Positions 7,266 through 15,703 of a stretch of DNA of 40,140 nt are shown in pieces (position 1 is the first letter of the stretch; the number at the start of each line of letters is the position of its first letter). The position numbers were made by a program, and so were the translations under genes. The notes beneath the pieces were generated by a model, which was not told where the DNA came from, made no database searches, and saw only the letters and a program-made list of their open reading frames with translations. Source of the DNA: Rhodobacteraceae bacterium UBA6197 (GTDB lineage Bacteria; Pseudomonadota; Alphaproteobacteria; Rhodobacterales; Rhodobacteraceae); NCBI GenBank assembly GCA_002422085.1, contig DISZ01000016.1, forward strand, positions 1 to 40,140, written 5' to 3'.

Positions 7266-10043
7266 CTACCTCGCCTGTTTCTTCAGGAAGATCGCGGCGG
7301 TCCCGATGATGACCGGGATCGCGATCCCCATGGCCAGCATGGGCTGAATCAGTTCCGCGATGCCGAAGGCCTTGGAAAAGGCCCCGCGCGCGGCGGTCAC
7401 GAACCAGGTGGTGGGATAGATTTCTCCAATCACCCGTCCGAGGCCCGACAGCGACGAAACCGGATCAATCAGCCCGGAATAGGATACCGCGGGGATCATG
7501 GTCAGCAATGCGGTTGCGAAAAGCGCCGCCACCTGGCTTGAGATGAAGACCGAGACAAGAAAGCCGAGCCCGGTGGTTGCCGTCACATAGATCAGCGCCG
7601 CAAGGGTCAGGCCGATGAAGCTGCCCGTGAACGGAACACCGAAGAAAAACAGCGCCATGCCCATCATCAGGAAGAAATTCAGCATCGCCAGGCCGATATA
7701 GGGAAGCTGTTTGCCGATGAGGAATTCCATCCGGGTGACCGGCGTGACATGGAAATTGATGATCGAGCCAAGCTCTTTCTCGCGCGCGATCGAAAGCGTG
7801 GTCAGGATCGCGGGGATCATCAGCAAGAGAATCGGGATCACCGCCGGAACCATGGCAACGATGCTCTTGACATCGGGGTTGTAGCGATAGCGGGTGACCA
7901 GCTCGAAACTGCCGGCAAGGGCCGCGTTCCCGTAAGCCTCGCGCGCCTTGCGCGTGATCCAGTCGGCGTGGATGCCCTGGACATAGCCCTGGACGGTATT
8001 TGCACGGGTGGGGTTCGCACCATCGAACCAGGCGCCGACCTCGACATCGCGGCCCCGCGCGATATCGGCGGCAAAGCCCGGCGGGATCTCGATGGCGAGG
8101 CTCAGGTCGCCCGCGCGCATTCTGGCATCCATGTCGCCATAGCCGGTCAGCGCCGGCAGTTCGATGAAGTAGCGTGACCCGGCGATATCCTGGACATAGT
8201 CGCGGCTGGTGGTCGTCTGGTCACGGTCAAGAACGGCAAAGCTCAGATCCTCCACATCCATGTTGATGCCGAAGCCGATGACCACCATCAGCAGCAACGA
8301 GCCGACCAAGGCCATGGTCAGGCGGATCGGATCGCGCCGCAGTTGCAGGCTTTCCAACCGGGAATAGCTGAGCAGGCGGCGCAGGTTGAAAGCGGTGGTG
8401 CCGTCACGCGGCGTGGCCTGTGCGGCGGCCGGGGGAAGATCGGGGACGGGTTCCGGTGCGGTTGTCGGCGCGTTTGCAGCGGGGGCTTCGGCGATCGCTT
8501 CTTCCAGATAGGCGACAAAGGCGTCTTCCAGCGTGGCGCAGTTCTTGGACCTGGCGATGGCTTCGGCGGTATCGCTGATCAGCACCTTGCCGGCGTGCAT
8601 CAGCGAAATGCGGTCACACCATGCCGCCTCGTTCATGAAGTGGGTCGATACGAAGATCGTCACGCCATCCTTGCGCGACAATTCCGCCAGAATGCGCCAG
8701 AAGCCGTTTCGCGCCACCGGATCGACGCCCGAGGTCGGCTCGTCGAGGATCAGGATCTCGGGGCCGTGGATCATGGCGACGGCCAGCGACAGGCGCTGGC
8801 GTATTCCCAGGGGCAACGCTTCTGGCAGGGCGTCGGTCACACCGCCAAGATCGAAGCGCGCGACCATCTCGGCGATGCGGGTCGGGATCCTGTCGGGGTC
8901 CATTGCGAACAGCTTCGCGTGCAATTCAAGGTTCTGCAGCACCGTCAGTTCGGAATAAAGCGAGAATGCCTGCGACATGAAGCCCACGCGCCGGCGGACC
9001 GCCATGTCGCGGGCATCGACCTCATGCCCGAACAGACGGGCCACCCCCTCGGTCGGCTCCAGCAATCCGGTCAGCATCTTCATCGTCGTCGTCTTGCCGC
9101 AGCCGTTCGATCCGAGAAAGCCGAAGATTTCGCCCTTCGGGATGCGGAAGCTGACATTGTCCACGGCGACGAAATCGCCGAACCTCTGGGTTAACCCCTC
9201 GGCTTCGATGGCGATCTCACCGTCGTGGCCTGTGCGGGGGGGAATGACCACGCCAGCATCCTCGCCCCGGCTGTCCTTGGGCAACAGCGCGATGAAGGCG
9301 GCATCAAGATCGGCGGCCCCGGTGCGGCCCAGCAGTTCGGCCGTAGTCCCGGTCGCCAGCACCCGGCCCGCGTTCATGGCAACCAGCCAGTCGAACCGCG
9401 CCGCCTCCTCCATATAGGCGGTGGCGGTGACGACGCTCATGCCCGGCCGGTCCTCGCGGATGCGGTCGATCAGATCCCAGAACTGCCGCCGCGACAGCGG
9501 ATCGACGCCGGTGGTCGGCTCGTCCAGGATCAGGAAATCCGGATCATGGATCAGCGCGCAGCAAAGGCCCAGCTTCTGCTTCATCCCCCCCGAAAGCTTT
9601 GCCGCCGGGCGCAGACGGAAGGGCGACATGCCGGTCGCGGCCAGAAGATCCCTGATCCGCCGTTCGCGCTCGGCCTTGCCATGCCCGAAAAGCGCGCCGA
9701 AGAAATCCAGGTTCTCCTCGACCGACAGGGTCGGATAAAGGTTCTTGCCAAGCCCCTGCGGCATGTAGGCAATGCGTGGACAGACCCGATTGCGATGGCC
9801 TTCGTCGCGCATGTCGCCGCCAAGAACAGTGATGTCACCCTTCTGCATCACACGGGCACCCGCCAGAAGGGCCAGCAGGCTGGACTTCCCCACCCCGTCC
9901 GGCCCGATCAGCCCGACCATGCGGCCAGCAGGGATCTCCAGCGTCACATGGTCCAGCGCCGTTGTCTTGCCATAGGCAAGCACCAGATCCGCGACTGCGG
10001 CGACGACCGGCGATCGGGCCACGCTCGACGCGGCGGCGCTCAT
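7266..10043 (-). CDS. rbbA: RbbA-type ABC protein: two ATPase domains fused to ABC-2 permease
   Basis: A 925-residue fusion. ATPase domain 1 has Walker A GPDGVGKSS near residue 50, signature LSGGMKQKL and Walker B FLILDEPTTGVDP. ATPase domain 2 has Walker A GSNGCGKTT near residue 310 and Walker B ILILDEPTSGVDP. Its signature is the degenerate LPLGIRQRL, which I recall as usual for the second half of this family. After a Pro/Ala-rich linker (~510-550) comes an ABC-2 membrane domain with about six helices (~560-925). E. coli RbbA (YhiH) was described as ribosome-associated, but the operon here (HlyD adaptor, second permease) argues for efflux. Its start overlaps the hlyD stop as ATGA. Confidence 0.9.
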   Translation of the reverse strand: MSAAASSVARSPVVAAVADLVLAYGKTTALDHVTLEIPAGRMVGLIGPDGVGKSSLLALLAGARVMQKGDITVLGGDMRDEGHRNRVCPRIAYMPQGLGKNLYPTLSVEENLDFFGALFGHGKAERERRIRDLLAATGMSPFRLRPAAKLSGGMKQKLGLCCALIHDPDFLILDEPTTGVDPLSRRQFWDLIDRIREDRPGMSVVTATAYMEEAARFDWLVAMNAGRVLATGTTAELLGRTGAADLDAAFIALLPKDSRGEDAGVVIPPRTGHDGEIAIEAEGLTQRFGDFVAVDNVSFRIPKGEIFGFLGSNGCGKTTTMKMLTGLLEPTEGVARLFGHEVDARDMAVRRRVGFMSQAFSLYSELTVLQNLELHAKLFAMDPDRIPTRIAEMVARFDLGGVTDALPEALPLGIRQRLSLAVAMIHGPEILILDEPTSGVDPVARNGFWRILAELSRKDGVTIFVSTHFMNEAAWCDRISLMHAGKVLISDTAEAIARSKNCATLEDAFVAYLEEAIAEAPAANAPTTAPEPVPDLPPAAAQATPRDGTTAFNLRRLLSYSRLESLQLRRDPIRLTMALVGSLLLMVVIGFGINMDVEDLSFAVLDRDQTTTSRDYVQDIAGSRYFIELPALTGYGDMDARMRAGDLSLAIEIPPGFAADIARGRDVEVGAWFDGANPTRANTVQGYVQGIHADWITRKAREAYGNAALAGSFELVTRYRYNPDVKSIVAMVPAVIPILLLMIPAILTTLSIAREKELGSIINFHVTPVTRMEFLIGKQLPYIGLAMLNFFLMMGMALFFFGVPFTGSFIGLTLAALIYVTATTGLGFLVSVFISSQVAALFATALLTMIPAVSYSGLIDPVSSLSGLGRVIGEIYPTTWFVTAARGAFSKAFGIAELIQPMLAMGIAIPVIIGTAAIFLKKQAR

Positions 10044-11107
10044 TTGACAAGATTGCCGAGAAACTCGGGCCAGTCCGTATCCGGATCAAGCTTGATATAG
10101 GCCATGCCGGGCAGGCCGGTCTTGACATAGTCGATGTGGCGGGCGAGCAGTTCCGGCTCGATCCGCGCACGGATTCGGAACATCAGCTTCTCGCGCTCGT
10201 CAGCGGTCTCGACAGTCTTGGGCGTGAACTGCGCCACGTCTGCGACATACGAGACGGTCGCGGGAATGACATGGTCAGGGGCGGCATCCATCACCAGCCG
10301 CACCTCTGCCCCTGCCTGCACAAGACCGGCCTGCGACGTGGGCAGGAAGATGGTCATATAGACATCCGTCAGATCGACGAGGTTCAGGATCCGTCCACCT
10401 GACGCGACGATCTCGCCCTCCTGCGCGATCCGGTACTGGATGCGGCCATCCCGCGGCGCCTTCAGCGTGGCATCGTTGATCGAGGCCTGGATCGCGTCGA
10501 TGGAGGCTTCAGCGGCCTCGACCGCTGCATGGGCATCGACAACCTGCGCCTTGGCCGAGCTTATCCCTGCCATTGCGGCCGCGTCCGAGGCTTCTGCAGC
10601 GGCGACACCGGCCCTGGCCTGACGTTCGCTTGCACGGTCATCATCCAGAACCTGCCGCGAAACGGCATTGGTCCTGACAAGCTGCTCGGACCGGGAGAGC
10701 CGCTGGGCAGCGGCCTCTGCCACCGACACGGCCTGATCCACCGCCGCCTGCGCGGCGCGCTCCTGCGCCTCGGCCTGGGCGACCAATGCGCCCGCCGTGT
10801 CGACCCCGATCCGCGCGCGGCGCAACTGCGCCTCGGCCTGACGCTTCTGGGCGTTCAACTGAACCACATCCATCTGCACAAGCACATCGCCGGCCTTGAC
10901 GAAATCTCCCTCGGCGGCGGTTATTTCCGCGATCCGGCCGCCGGTCAGCGCGGACACATCGATCTCGGTCGCTTCGATCCGGCCATTGCTGGCGGCAATC
11001 CCGGCGGGCAGCCCGGCGGGCTGGATCTGTGACCAGCCAAGATACCCAAGCGCCGCGGCAGCGACTGCGATCAAGGGAATGTACTTTCTTGTCCAGGATT
11101 TTGTCAT
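10040..11107 (-). CDS. HlyD-family membrane fusion (adaptor) protein
   Basis: Predicted 355-residue periplasmic adaptor anchored by one N-terminal helix (residues ~10-25). It has a split lipoyl domain (GGRIAEITAAEGDFVKAGD and LKAPRDGRIQYRIAQEGE) flanking an alanine-rich coiled-coil hairpin (~75-205), then a beta-barrel. It resembles YhiI, the E. coli adaptor encoded with RbbA/YhhJ. It would bridge the ABC-2 complex to an outer-membrane channel, which is not encoded here. The stop overlaps the start of the ATPase gene. On the minus strand a TTGACA at 11170-11175 lies in the 190-base gap after the tetR gene, so an internal promoter is possible. Confidence 0.9.
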   Translation of the reverse strand: MTKSWTRKYIPLIAVAAAALGYLGWSQIQPAGLPAGIAASNGRIEATEIDVSALTGGRIAEITAAEGDFVKAGDVLVQMDVVQLNAQKRQAEAQLRRARIGVDTAGALVAQAEAQERAAQAAVDQAVSVAEAAAQRLSRSEQLVRTNAVSRQVLDDDRASERQARAGVAAAEASDAAAMAGISSAKAQVVDAHAAVEAAEASIDAIQASINDATLKAPRDGRIQYRIAQEGEIVASGGRILNLVDLTDVYMTIFLPTSQAGLVQAGAEVRLVMDAAPDHVIPATVSYVADVAQFTPKTVETADEREKLMFRIRARIEPELLARHIDYVKTGLPGMAYIKLDPDTDWPEFLGNLVK

Positions 11108-11146
11108 GGCGAACCGTGATCACAAGGGGCATAGGGCCGCATGGTT

Positions 11147-11175
11147 GAATGCGCCGTAAACATGCCACTTGTCAA
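11147..11175 (-). promoter_or_regulatory. Possible promoter before the HlyD/RbbA genes
   Basis: The gap between tetR and hlyD holds a consensus minus-strand TTGACA (11170-11175). At a 17-base distance the -10 would be a poor GCATTC (11147-11152). No strong operator palindrome is seen. The TetR product may bind here or upstream of its own gene. Confidence 0.25.
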
Positions 11176-11297
11176 CACATGATGACTAAATCATCCGCGC
11201 CTGAATTCCGCAACTGTCTTGCCGCAGACACAGGCTCCCGGACGCAGGCGTTGAACTGTCCTGTCAGCCTGCCCCGATCTGCGCAGCAGAGTTGCGC

Positions 11298-11867
11298 TCA
11301 GGCTGACATGGCCTCGTGCAGCGCCTTCGTCAGCATGGTTTTCAGCGTGTCTCTGGGCATGGACCGCAAGGTGCTGTTTCCAACCACCAGACGCATGGTG
11401 GCGAACCCGCTGAGAATGCTTACCGCAAACATGGCGCGGCCAAGATCCTCATGCCCGAAGCTGTCGGCAAGAGGGCGGGCGAGGGATGCCTCGATGAACC
11501 CGTCCAATATGCTGCGGGCTTCGCTGCAAACGCAGGACCGGATGATCAGATGAAGCGGCTCGACGTCCTCCACCCGCAGCGGATCCCGCAGGAAGGTCCG
11601 CTCGGCAAGGCGCTCGATCACGCTGTCAGGATCCGCAGGATGCGCGAAGATCTCGTCCAGGGGCGCAACGGCATTCAGCGCCTGCCGGAATATCTCGGCC
11701 TTGGAACCGAAGGCGCGGTGGACATAGGCCACATCGACCTGCGCCTCCGCCGCAACGTCGCGCAAACTCGTTTCTGAAAGCGGTCTCCGCGCAAACAACA
11801 GCATCGACGCCTCGAGGATGCGCGCTTTCGCCGGTGAGGCATGGGATGACTGGGCTGTGGTGGGCAT
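11298..11867 (-). CDS. TetR/AcrR-family regulator of the efflux operon
   Basis: Predicted 189-residue repressor. The N-terminal helix-turn-helix spans about residues 15-60, with the typical TSLRDVAAEAQVDVAYVHRAFGSKAEIF recognition region in which YVHRAFGSK replaces the common YYHFGSK. The C-terminal ligand domain is not assignable to a subfamily. It is encoded upstream of and in the same direction as the adaptor/ABC genes, so it is likely their repressor or a general stress sensor for them. The start at 11867 follows no strong ribosome site, and a slightly shorter start is possible. Confidence 0.85.
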   Translation of the reverse strand: MPTTAQSSHASPAKARILEASMLLFARRPLSETSLRDVAAEAQVDVAYVHRAFGSKAEIFRQALNAVAPLDEIFAHPADPDSVIERLAERTFLRDPLRVEDVEPLHLIIRSCVCSEARSILDGFIEASLARPLADSFGHEDLGRAMFAVSILSGFATMRLVVGNSTLRSMPRDTLKTMLTKALHEAMSA

Positions 11868-12208
11868 TGGTTCGAGTTATCAGCGTTGCAGGCCGCGATA
11901 CAAGATGACCCGGCCAAGTTTCATCACCCTCTTGTCGTGTGCTCCATGGCAGAATGGCAACCACGAGACTGGCACCGGGGGGCAGAGACTGCACACTGCT
12001 GTTTTCCGACGGCTGTGTCGAAGGCCATCGCGAAGGCGACGCATCGTCCGAGGTGCCTTTCTGTTCTTGACGTCGACCACCGGGATCAGTTGCACGGGGT
12101 TCAGCGATGACACGGCACCGATCGTTTGTGGTGCTTTCGGGGCGGACTGCCTCGCTCATCGTCAGACCCTTTGAATTGGACGCCCGGACCACGTGGGGCT
12201 CCAAAGCG
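11868..12208. other. Intergenic stretch without a convincing gene
   Basis: 341 bases between the TetR gene and the IS21 left end. Short frames exist on both strands, but none has recognisable domains or a good ribosome site. It probably contains the TetR promoter plus decayed sequence abutting the insertion. Confidence 0.4.
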
Positions 12209-12494
12209 TGTTGATCAGCGTGGAAAGGACCCCGCTTACGGGGTGATCGGCTTCCAAAAGGGGCCCCCTTTTCGAGTGGTTGCACAGTGCTCCCGAGGGA
12301 CGATCGGGAGCCCAGATTGGGATGCTGGTTGTGGAGACGATCGCCAAGATCCGGCGCGCTTATTTCGTCCAGAAGAAGGCGATCAAGGAGATCTGCCGTG
12401 AGCTGAAGATCTCGCGGAAGACGGTGCGCCGGGTGCTGCGCAGCGGCACGGCGAAGGTCTTGGTGATGCGCACCGGGCGGCGAACGGAATTCGG
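12209..12494 (+). mobile_element. IS21-family remnant: left end and istA N-terminus
   Basis: The element begins TGTTGATCAGCGTGG, which looks like an IS21-group terminus, followed by an untranslated leader with hairpins. An istA-like start at 12322 encodes MLVVETIAKIRR, then the helix-turn-helix KAIKEICRELKISRKTVRRV. Homology stops after about 45 residues, and the frame then runs into an unrelated ABC permease fragment near 12495. The catalytic core, istB and the right end are absent, so it cannot transpose by itself. Confidence 0.7.
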
Positions 12495-12832
12495 CGCCAT
12501 CGCTGGCCACCATGGCCGGGTCTATACCGCAGTTCGGGCTGCTGCTGATGCTGATCTTGCGGCCGCTGCAGGTGTTGTCGGGCGGCATGACGCCGCGTGA
12601 GAGCATGCCGGACGTCATCCAGAACATCATGCTGATCGCCCCGAACACCCATTACGTGATCCTGTCGCAGGCCATCTTGTTCCGGGGTGCGGGCCTGTCG
12701 GTGGTCTGGCCGCAGTTGCTGGCGCTGCTGGTGATCGGAACCGGACTGTTCTTCCTGGCGCGGCGTCGGTTCCGGGTCTTCCTCAAGTCATCCGTTCTCG
12801 CCTTGCCGGTATGCTTCCGCAGAATAGCGTGA
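12495..12832 (+). pseudogene. C-terminal fragment of an ABC-2 permease
   Basis: About 110 residues starting LATMAGSIPQFGLL and including LQVLSGGMTPRESMPD and ILFRGAGLSVVWPQ. These align closely with the C-terminal third of the complete permease at 6149-7261 (AGSMPQFALL, LSGAITPRESMPE, LFRGAGIETVWPQ). The N-terminal two thirds are missing and replaced by the IS21 remnant. The gene is on the opposite strand to the intact paralogue. It is a separate, diverged copy rather than a recent duplicate, presumably the leftover of a second YhhJ-type efflux operon. Confidence 0.8.
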
Positions 12833-12841
12833 GCGCTGACG

Positions 12842-13933
12842 TCATGCGGCCGTCCCGTCACGCGCTGCCAGAGAGGCTTCCGATTCGGGATCAATCCGCT
12901 CAGACGTCATCCCTGACGCCGGAGCGGCGTCAGGCGGTATCAGGATCTTTTCAAGAAATGCGGTCATGAAGGCCGCGCCCACGGCGCCCACCAGCGTGAG
13001 GGAAATCCGCAGGGTCATGGCTCCTACGGGTTCTTGTGTGGTCAGCGCCCCCGCCACCATCGAGATCACCCCCGAAAAGGCGAATTGATAGACCATCGGC
13101 GGGTAACTTCCGGACATCATCTGCGACCCAAGCCACAGGCCAGCAAGGCTGATCAGCACCAGAAGAATGTGAAAGTGTGCCACAAGGCCGAAGATCGTCA
13201 GGATCACTCCACTGATAACGGCCGCAAGAATGGTTGAGATTGTCCGCTCTCGCGCCTCGGCGAATTGCTGATGGGCGGTAGGAAAAACCAGAACAAAGAC
13301 CGCCGCCACCGCCAGCATCAGGTTGCTACTGCCCAGAACCGAATACAGCCAGAACGCCATGATCAAGAGCACGGTGCCCCGGATCACAGCTCGCATCACG
13401 TGGTGACTCTCCTTTGCGGGCTGTGTCACCTCGACCGCCATTTCCGTCGTTCGCGGCGGATAGACCAGATAGAGGATCGGGATCGCGGCAAGCGCGCAAA
13501 GGCTGCCCTCGATGAAGCCGTCGCGCAGCACATTCATCGCCGCGGCCGAGGACATGCGCATCACCGACATCAGCACGGTGACAATGGCCACCAGCATGCC
13601 GATGCCGTTCCCCGTCGCCATGATCAGGTAATAGGACAGCACGCACAAGGCCCAAACCAACAAGATCAGAACCAAGGGCATCGGCCTAGTAAAGTCTATC
13701 AGCATCGAGATCACCAGGACCATCGCGATCATCGCCACGGGACCGCCGACCGCTTTCTTGACGTCAAAAGACTTGCGCATCCCGGCCATCAGCCCGACGA
13801 TCAGCGCCGGCGGCAACATCGGCATCTGCGACTGAAACAGCACCGCCAGCACAAAGCCCAGCACCGCGCCCGAAGCAAGTCGCAACGCGAACAGCGGATC
13901 GTCGTCGGGGTGCGGGCGGGGTGCTACATACAT
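12842..13933 (-). CDS. FUSC/DUF2955-family inner-membrane transporter
   Basis: Predicted 363-residue polytopic protein with about ten hydrophobic segments arranged as two repeats of the fusaric-acid-resistance type. The first repeat spans residues ~20-165 and the second ~185-335. A charged tail follows. It lies 9 bases after the adaptor gene at 13943-15151, as in AaeAB and similar pairs where the FUSC protein works with an HlyD-type partner to export aromatic acids or drugs. The substrate cannot be read from the sequence. Its 3' end meets the IS21/permease remnant tail to tail. Confidence 0.85.
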   Translation of the reverse strand: MYVAPRPHPDDDPLFALRLASGAVLGFVLAVLFQSQMPMLPPALIVGLMAGMRKSFDVKKAVGGPVAMIAMVLVISMLIDFTRPMPLVLILLVWALCVLSYYLIMATGNGIGMLVAIVTVLMSVMRMSSAAAMNVLRDGFIEGSLCALAAIPILYLVYPPRTTEMAVEVTQPAKESHHVMRAVIRGTVLLIMAFWLYSVLGSSNLMLAVAAVFVLVFPTAHQQFAEARERTISTILAAVISGVILTIFGLVAHFHILLVLISLAGLWLGSQMMSGSYPPMVYQFAFSGVISMVAGALTTQEPVGAMTLRISLTLVGAVGAAFMTAFLEKILIPPDAAPASGMTSERIDPESEASLAARDGTAA

Positions 13934-13942
13934 CGGCGATGC

Positions 13943-15151
13943 TCAATAAAGGTATGTCAGCCAAGATTGCAGGCGCAAGATCGCCCCCGCCACCCGAGCG
14001 ATCGGTGTGCCAGTGCCGCCAGCGTAAACCACGGCACTGACCTTGGCTCCCGCCTTGACCTTCAGCGGCCAGGTTTCCATGCCTCCGTCCAACTCGATAT
14101 GCACCGGCATTCGGCGGGCCGGCTCGAACCACTTGTTTTCCGGCGCATTTTGCATCAATCCCCGAGCCGAGGTCCGCCCGGGGTCAATCCCCCAAGCGAT
14201 ACTGTGAACCCGGCCAGTGAAAATCTGCCCCGGCATCGCGTCAAAGAGCAAGTCGACTGCATCGCCGGGCTCCACATTGCCGATCTGGTTTTCGCGCAGA
14301 TCGACGGTGATCCAGCCGCCGCGCGCATCTAGGAAGGTCATCACCGGGCTGCCCGCCGCCGCATATTGCCCGATGGCCAGTTGCAGATTGGTCACCACGC
14401 CTCGGGTCGGTGCAACCACGGTGGAATACAGCAGATTCAGGTGTGCCTGCTCCAGCTGCAGTTGCGCAGACAGAACCTGAGGATTGGACGCCCCGCCATC
14501 CGGTCCAAGCTGCAACAGCGCGCTTTGCAGATCGGCTTGGGCCGCCTCTTCTTCGGCGATGGCGACCCGCAAGACCGACTCGGTATCGTCAAGCGACGCT
14601 TGCGATACCACACCGCGTTCGACTAGGCTGCGGGCGCGGCTCGCGGCGGTCTGCGCGTTCTCCAGATTTGCCCGCGCCTTCGATACCCGCGCTTGCGACG
14701 ACGCGATCGCCACCGCCGAGGCATCGGTCGCCTGCACAGCTTGGGCAAGTGCCGCCTCGCCCTGTCGGACGGCCAACTCGAAGGTGCGCTTGTCCAGTTG
14801 GAACAGCGGCATCCCGGCATCCACGATGGTGTTGTCCTCGACAAAGACCTCAGTCACCTGGCCCGCCACCCGCGGCGCGATCTGCGCCACATAGGCCGAA
14901 ACTGTCCCACGCGCCGAAAACGGTGCAAGACGGTCTGACACGGCGTACCAGCCAACCAGCAACACAGCCATCAAAGCCAGAAGAAGGCCGGCCTTCCTTG
15001 CGGGGTTGCTTTTGCGCTGATCCGTGCCCGAATCTGGAGAGTGCGCAAGTACCACATTATCGGATACGATTGTGTCCGCCTGCGCCGTGACTCCCGAGGC
15101 AGCGGGGTCTGCCTGTTCGGCGCGGGGAACCGTGCCCGTCTCGCCCACCAT
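13943..15151 (-). CDS. HlyD/EmrA-type membrane fusion protein
   Basis: Predicted 402-residue adaptor. A ~60-residue polar N-terminal tail precedes one transmembrane helix (KAGLLLALMAVLLVGWYAV). The split lipoyl motif is APRVAGQVTEVFVEDNTIVDAG and then VVAPTRGVVTNLQLAIGQYA, flanking a coiled-coil hairpin (~130-240). The start at 15151 has a perfect GGAGG 9 bases upstream. A much longer upstream frame has no ribosome site and is rejected. It is the first gene of the pair with the FUSC transporter and unrelated in detail to the adaptor at 10.0 kb. Confidence 0.88.
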   Translation of the reverse strand: MVGETGTVPRAEQADPAASGVTAQADTIVSDNVVLAHSPDSGTDQRKSNPARKAGLLLALMAVLLVGWYAVSDRLAPFSARGTVSAYVAQIAPRVAGQVTEVFVEDNTIVDAGMPLFQLDKRTFELAVRQGEAALAQAVQATDASAVAIASSQARVSKARANLENAQTAASRARSLVERGVVSQASLDDTESVLRVAIAEEEAAQADLQSALLQLGPDGGASNPQVLSAQLQLEQAHLNLLYSTVVAPTRGVVTNLQLAIGQYAAAGSPVMTFLDARGGWITVDLRENQIGNVEPGDAVDLLFDAMPGQIFTGRVHSIAWGIDPGRTSARGLMQNAPENKWFEPARRMPVHIELDGGMETWPLKVKAGAKVSAVVYAGGTGTPIARVAGAILRLQSWLTYLY

Positions 15152-15286
15152 AAAATGCCTCCATCGCCGAACTTGGCTTCCTCTAGCGGGCAACGCGCGT
15201 GAAGGAAAGCAACTTTCGGTTCTCAGAAGCCGCTGATTGTTCCGCCTTGCAAATTTGAGCGGCATCCACAAGAGAAGGTTGGATAT

Positions 15287-15309
15287 CAGGCCCATTCCCT
15301 CCGCCACTT
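15287..15309 (+). repeat. Direct repeat copy 1, candidate attachment site
   Basis: A 23-base sequence ending CCCTCCGCCACTT is repeated perfectly, in the same orientation, at 40108-40130. Eight bases upstream of a 6-base variable spacer (AGAAGGTT, 15273-15280) are also shared. CCCTCCGCCA matches the 3' acceptor end of many tRNA-Ser genes, a common integration target, but no complete tRNA folds here. It is followed by a terminator, as a tRNA gene end would be. Confidence 0.6.
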
Positions 15310-15328
15310 TCAGATACAGAATCCGTCC

Positions 15329-15358
15329 AAGGGTCCCGATTGGGGCCTTTTTTCTTTT
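15329..15358 (+). terminator. Rho-independent terminator-like hairpin
   Basis: A stem with AAGG and CCC on the left, loop GATT, and GGG and CCTT on the right is followed by TTTTTTCTTTTT. It faces the plus strand and lies just downstream of the repeat, consistent with the end of a former tRNA transcription unit. Confidence 0.5.
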
Positions 15359-15703
15359 TGTTTCAAAGGGCGTTGGCAAGGTCATCCGCCCTGCAGGGAC
15401 TGAGCGGTTGACGGAGAATGGGTCTCCGAATGGCCTGTGTCTCTCTTTGAGCGCCCCTCGACGGTCACGGGACGGCGTAAGACACCCTCGTATTTCCAAT
15501 GGGTTGCCGCGTTCAGGGGTTCGCCCCGTTCGCGAGATAATCCGGTGACGAAGACCGACACGAAGGCGCAGGGCGGCCAGAAGGACGGCTCCGTGGCGGC
15601 CGATCACGAGGCCGTCGCACCGGCGCGTGCGCCAGCGACAGAAGCGAAAACCCTGCCGGACGGCTCTGATGACAAACACACTTCGTGCCCATAGCCTGGC
15701 GCA

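Larger units (their letters stand above)
15152..15703. other. Intergenic region at the island edge
   Basis: 552 bases with no supported gene. It contains the 5' region of the efflux pair, the 23-bp repeat at 15287-15309, a terminator-like hairpin with a T-run, and about 320 bases of non-coding sequence before the DUF3883 gene. Confidence 0.5.

Noticed and set aside
7749..9417. Several 100-280-residue plus-strand frames opposite the RbbA gene
   Set aside because: They are Arg/His/Gly-rich shadows of a GC-rich gene, with no domains or ribosome sites.
11880..12113. Minus-strand 77-residue frame beginning MSSLNPVQLIPVVDV
   Set aside because: A partly plausible sequence, but no family, start signal or neighbour support it.
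15240..15310. A complete tRNA-Ser gene at the repeat
   Set aside because: Only the acceptor-like 3' end is recognisable; no T-arm, anticodon arm or matching 5' acceptor strand can be found.
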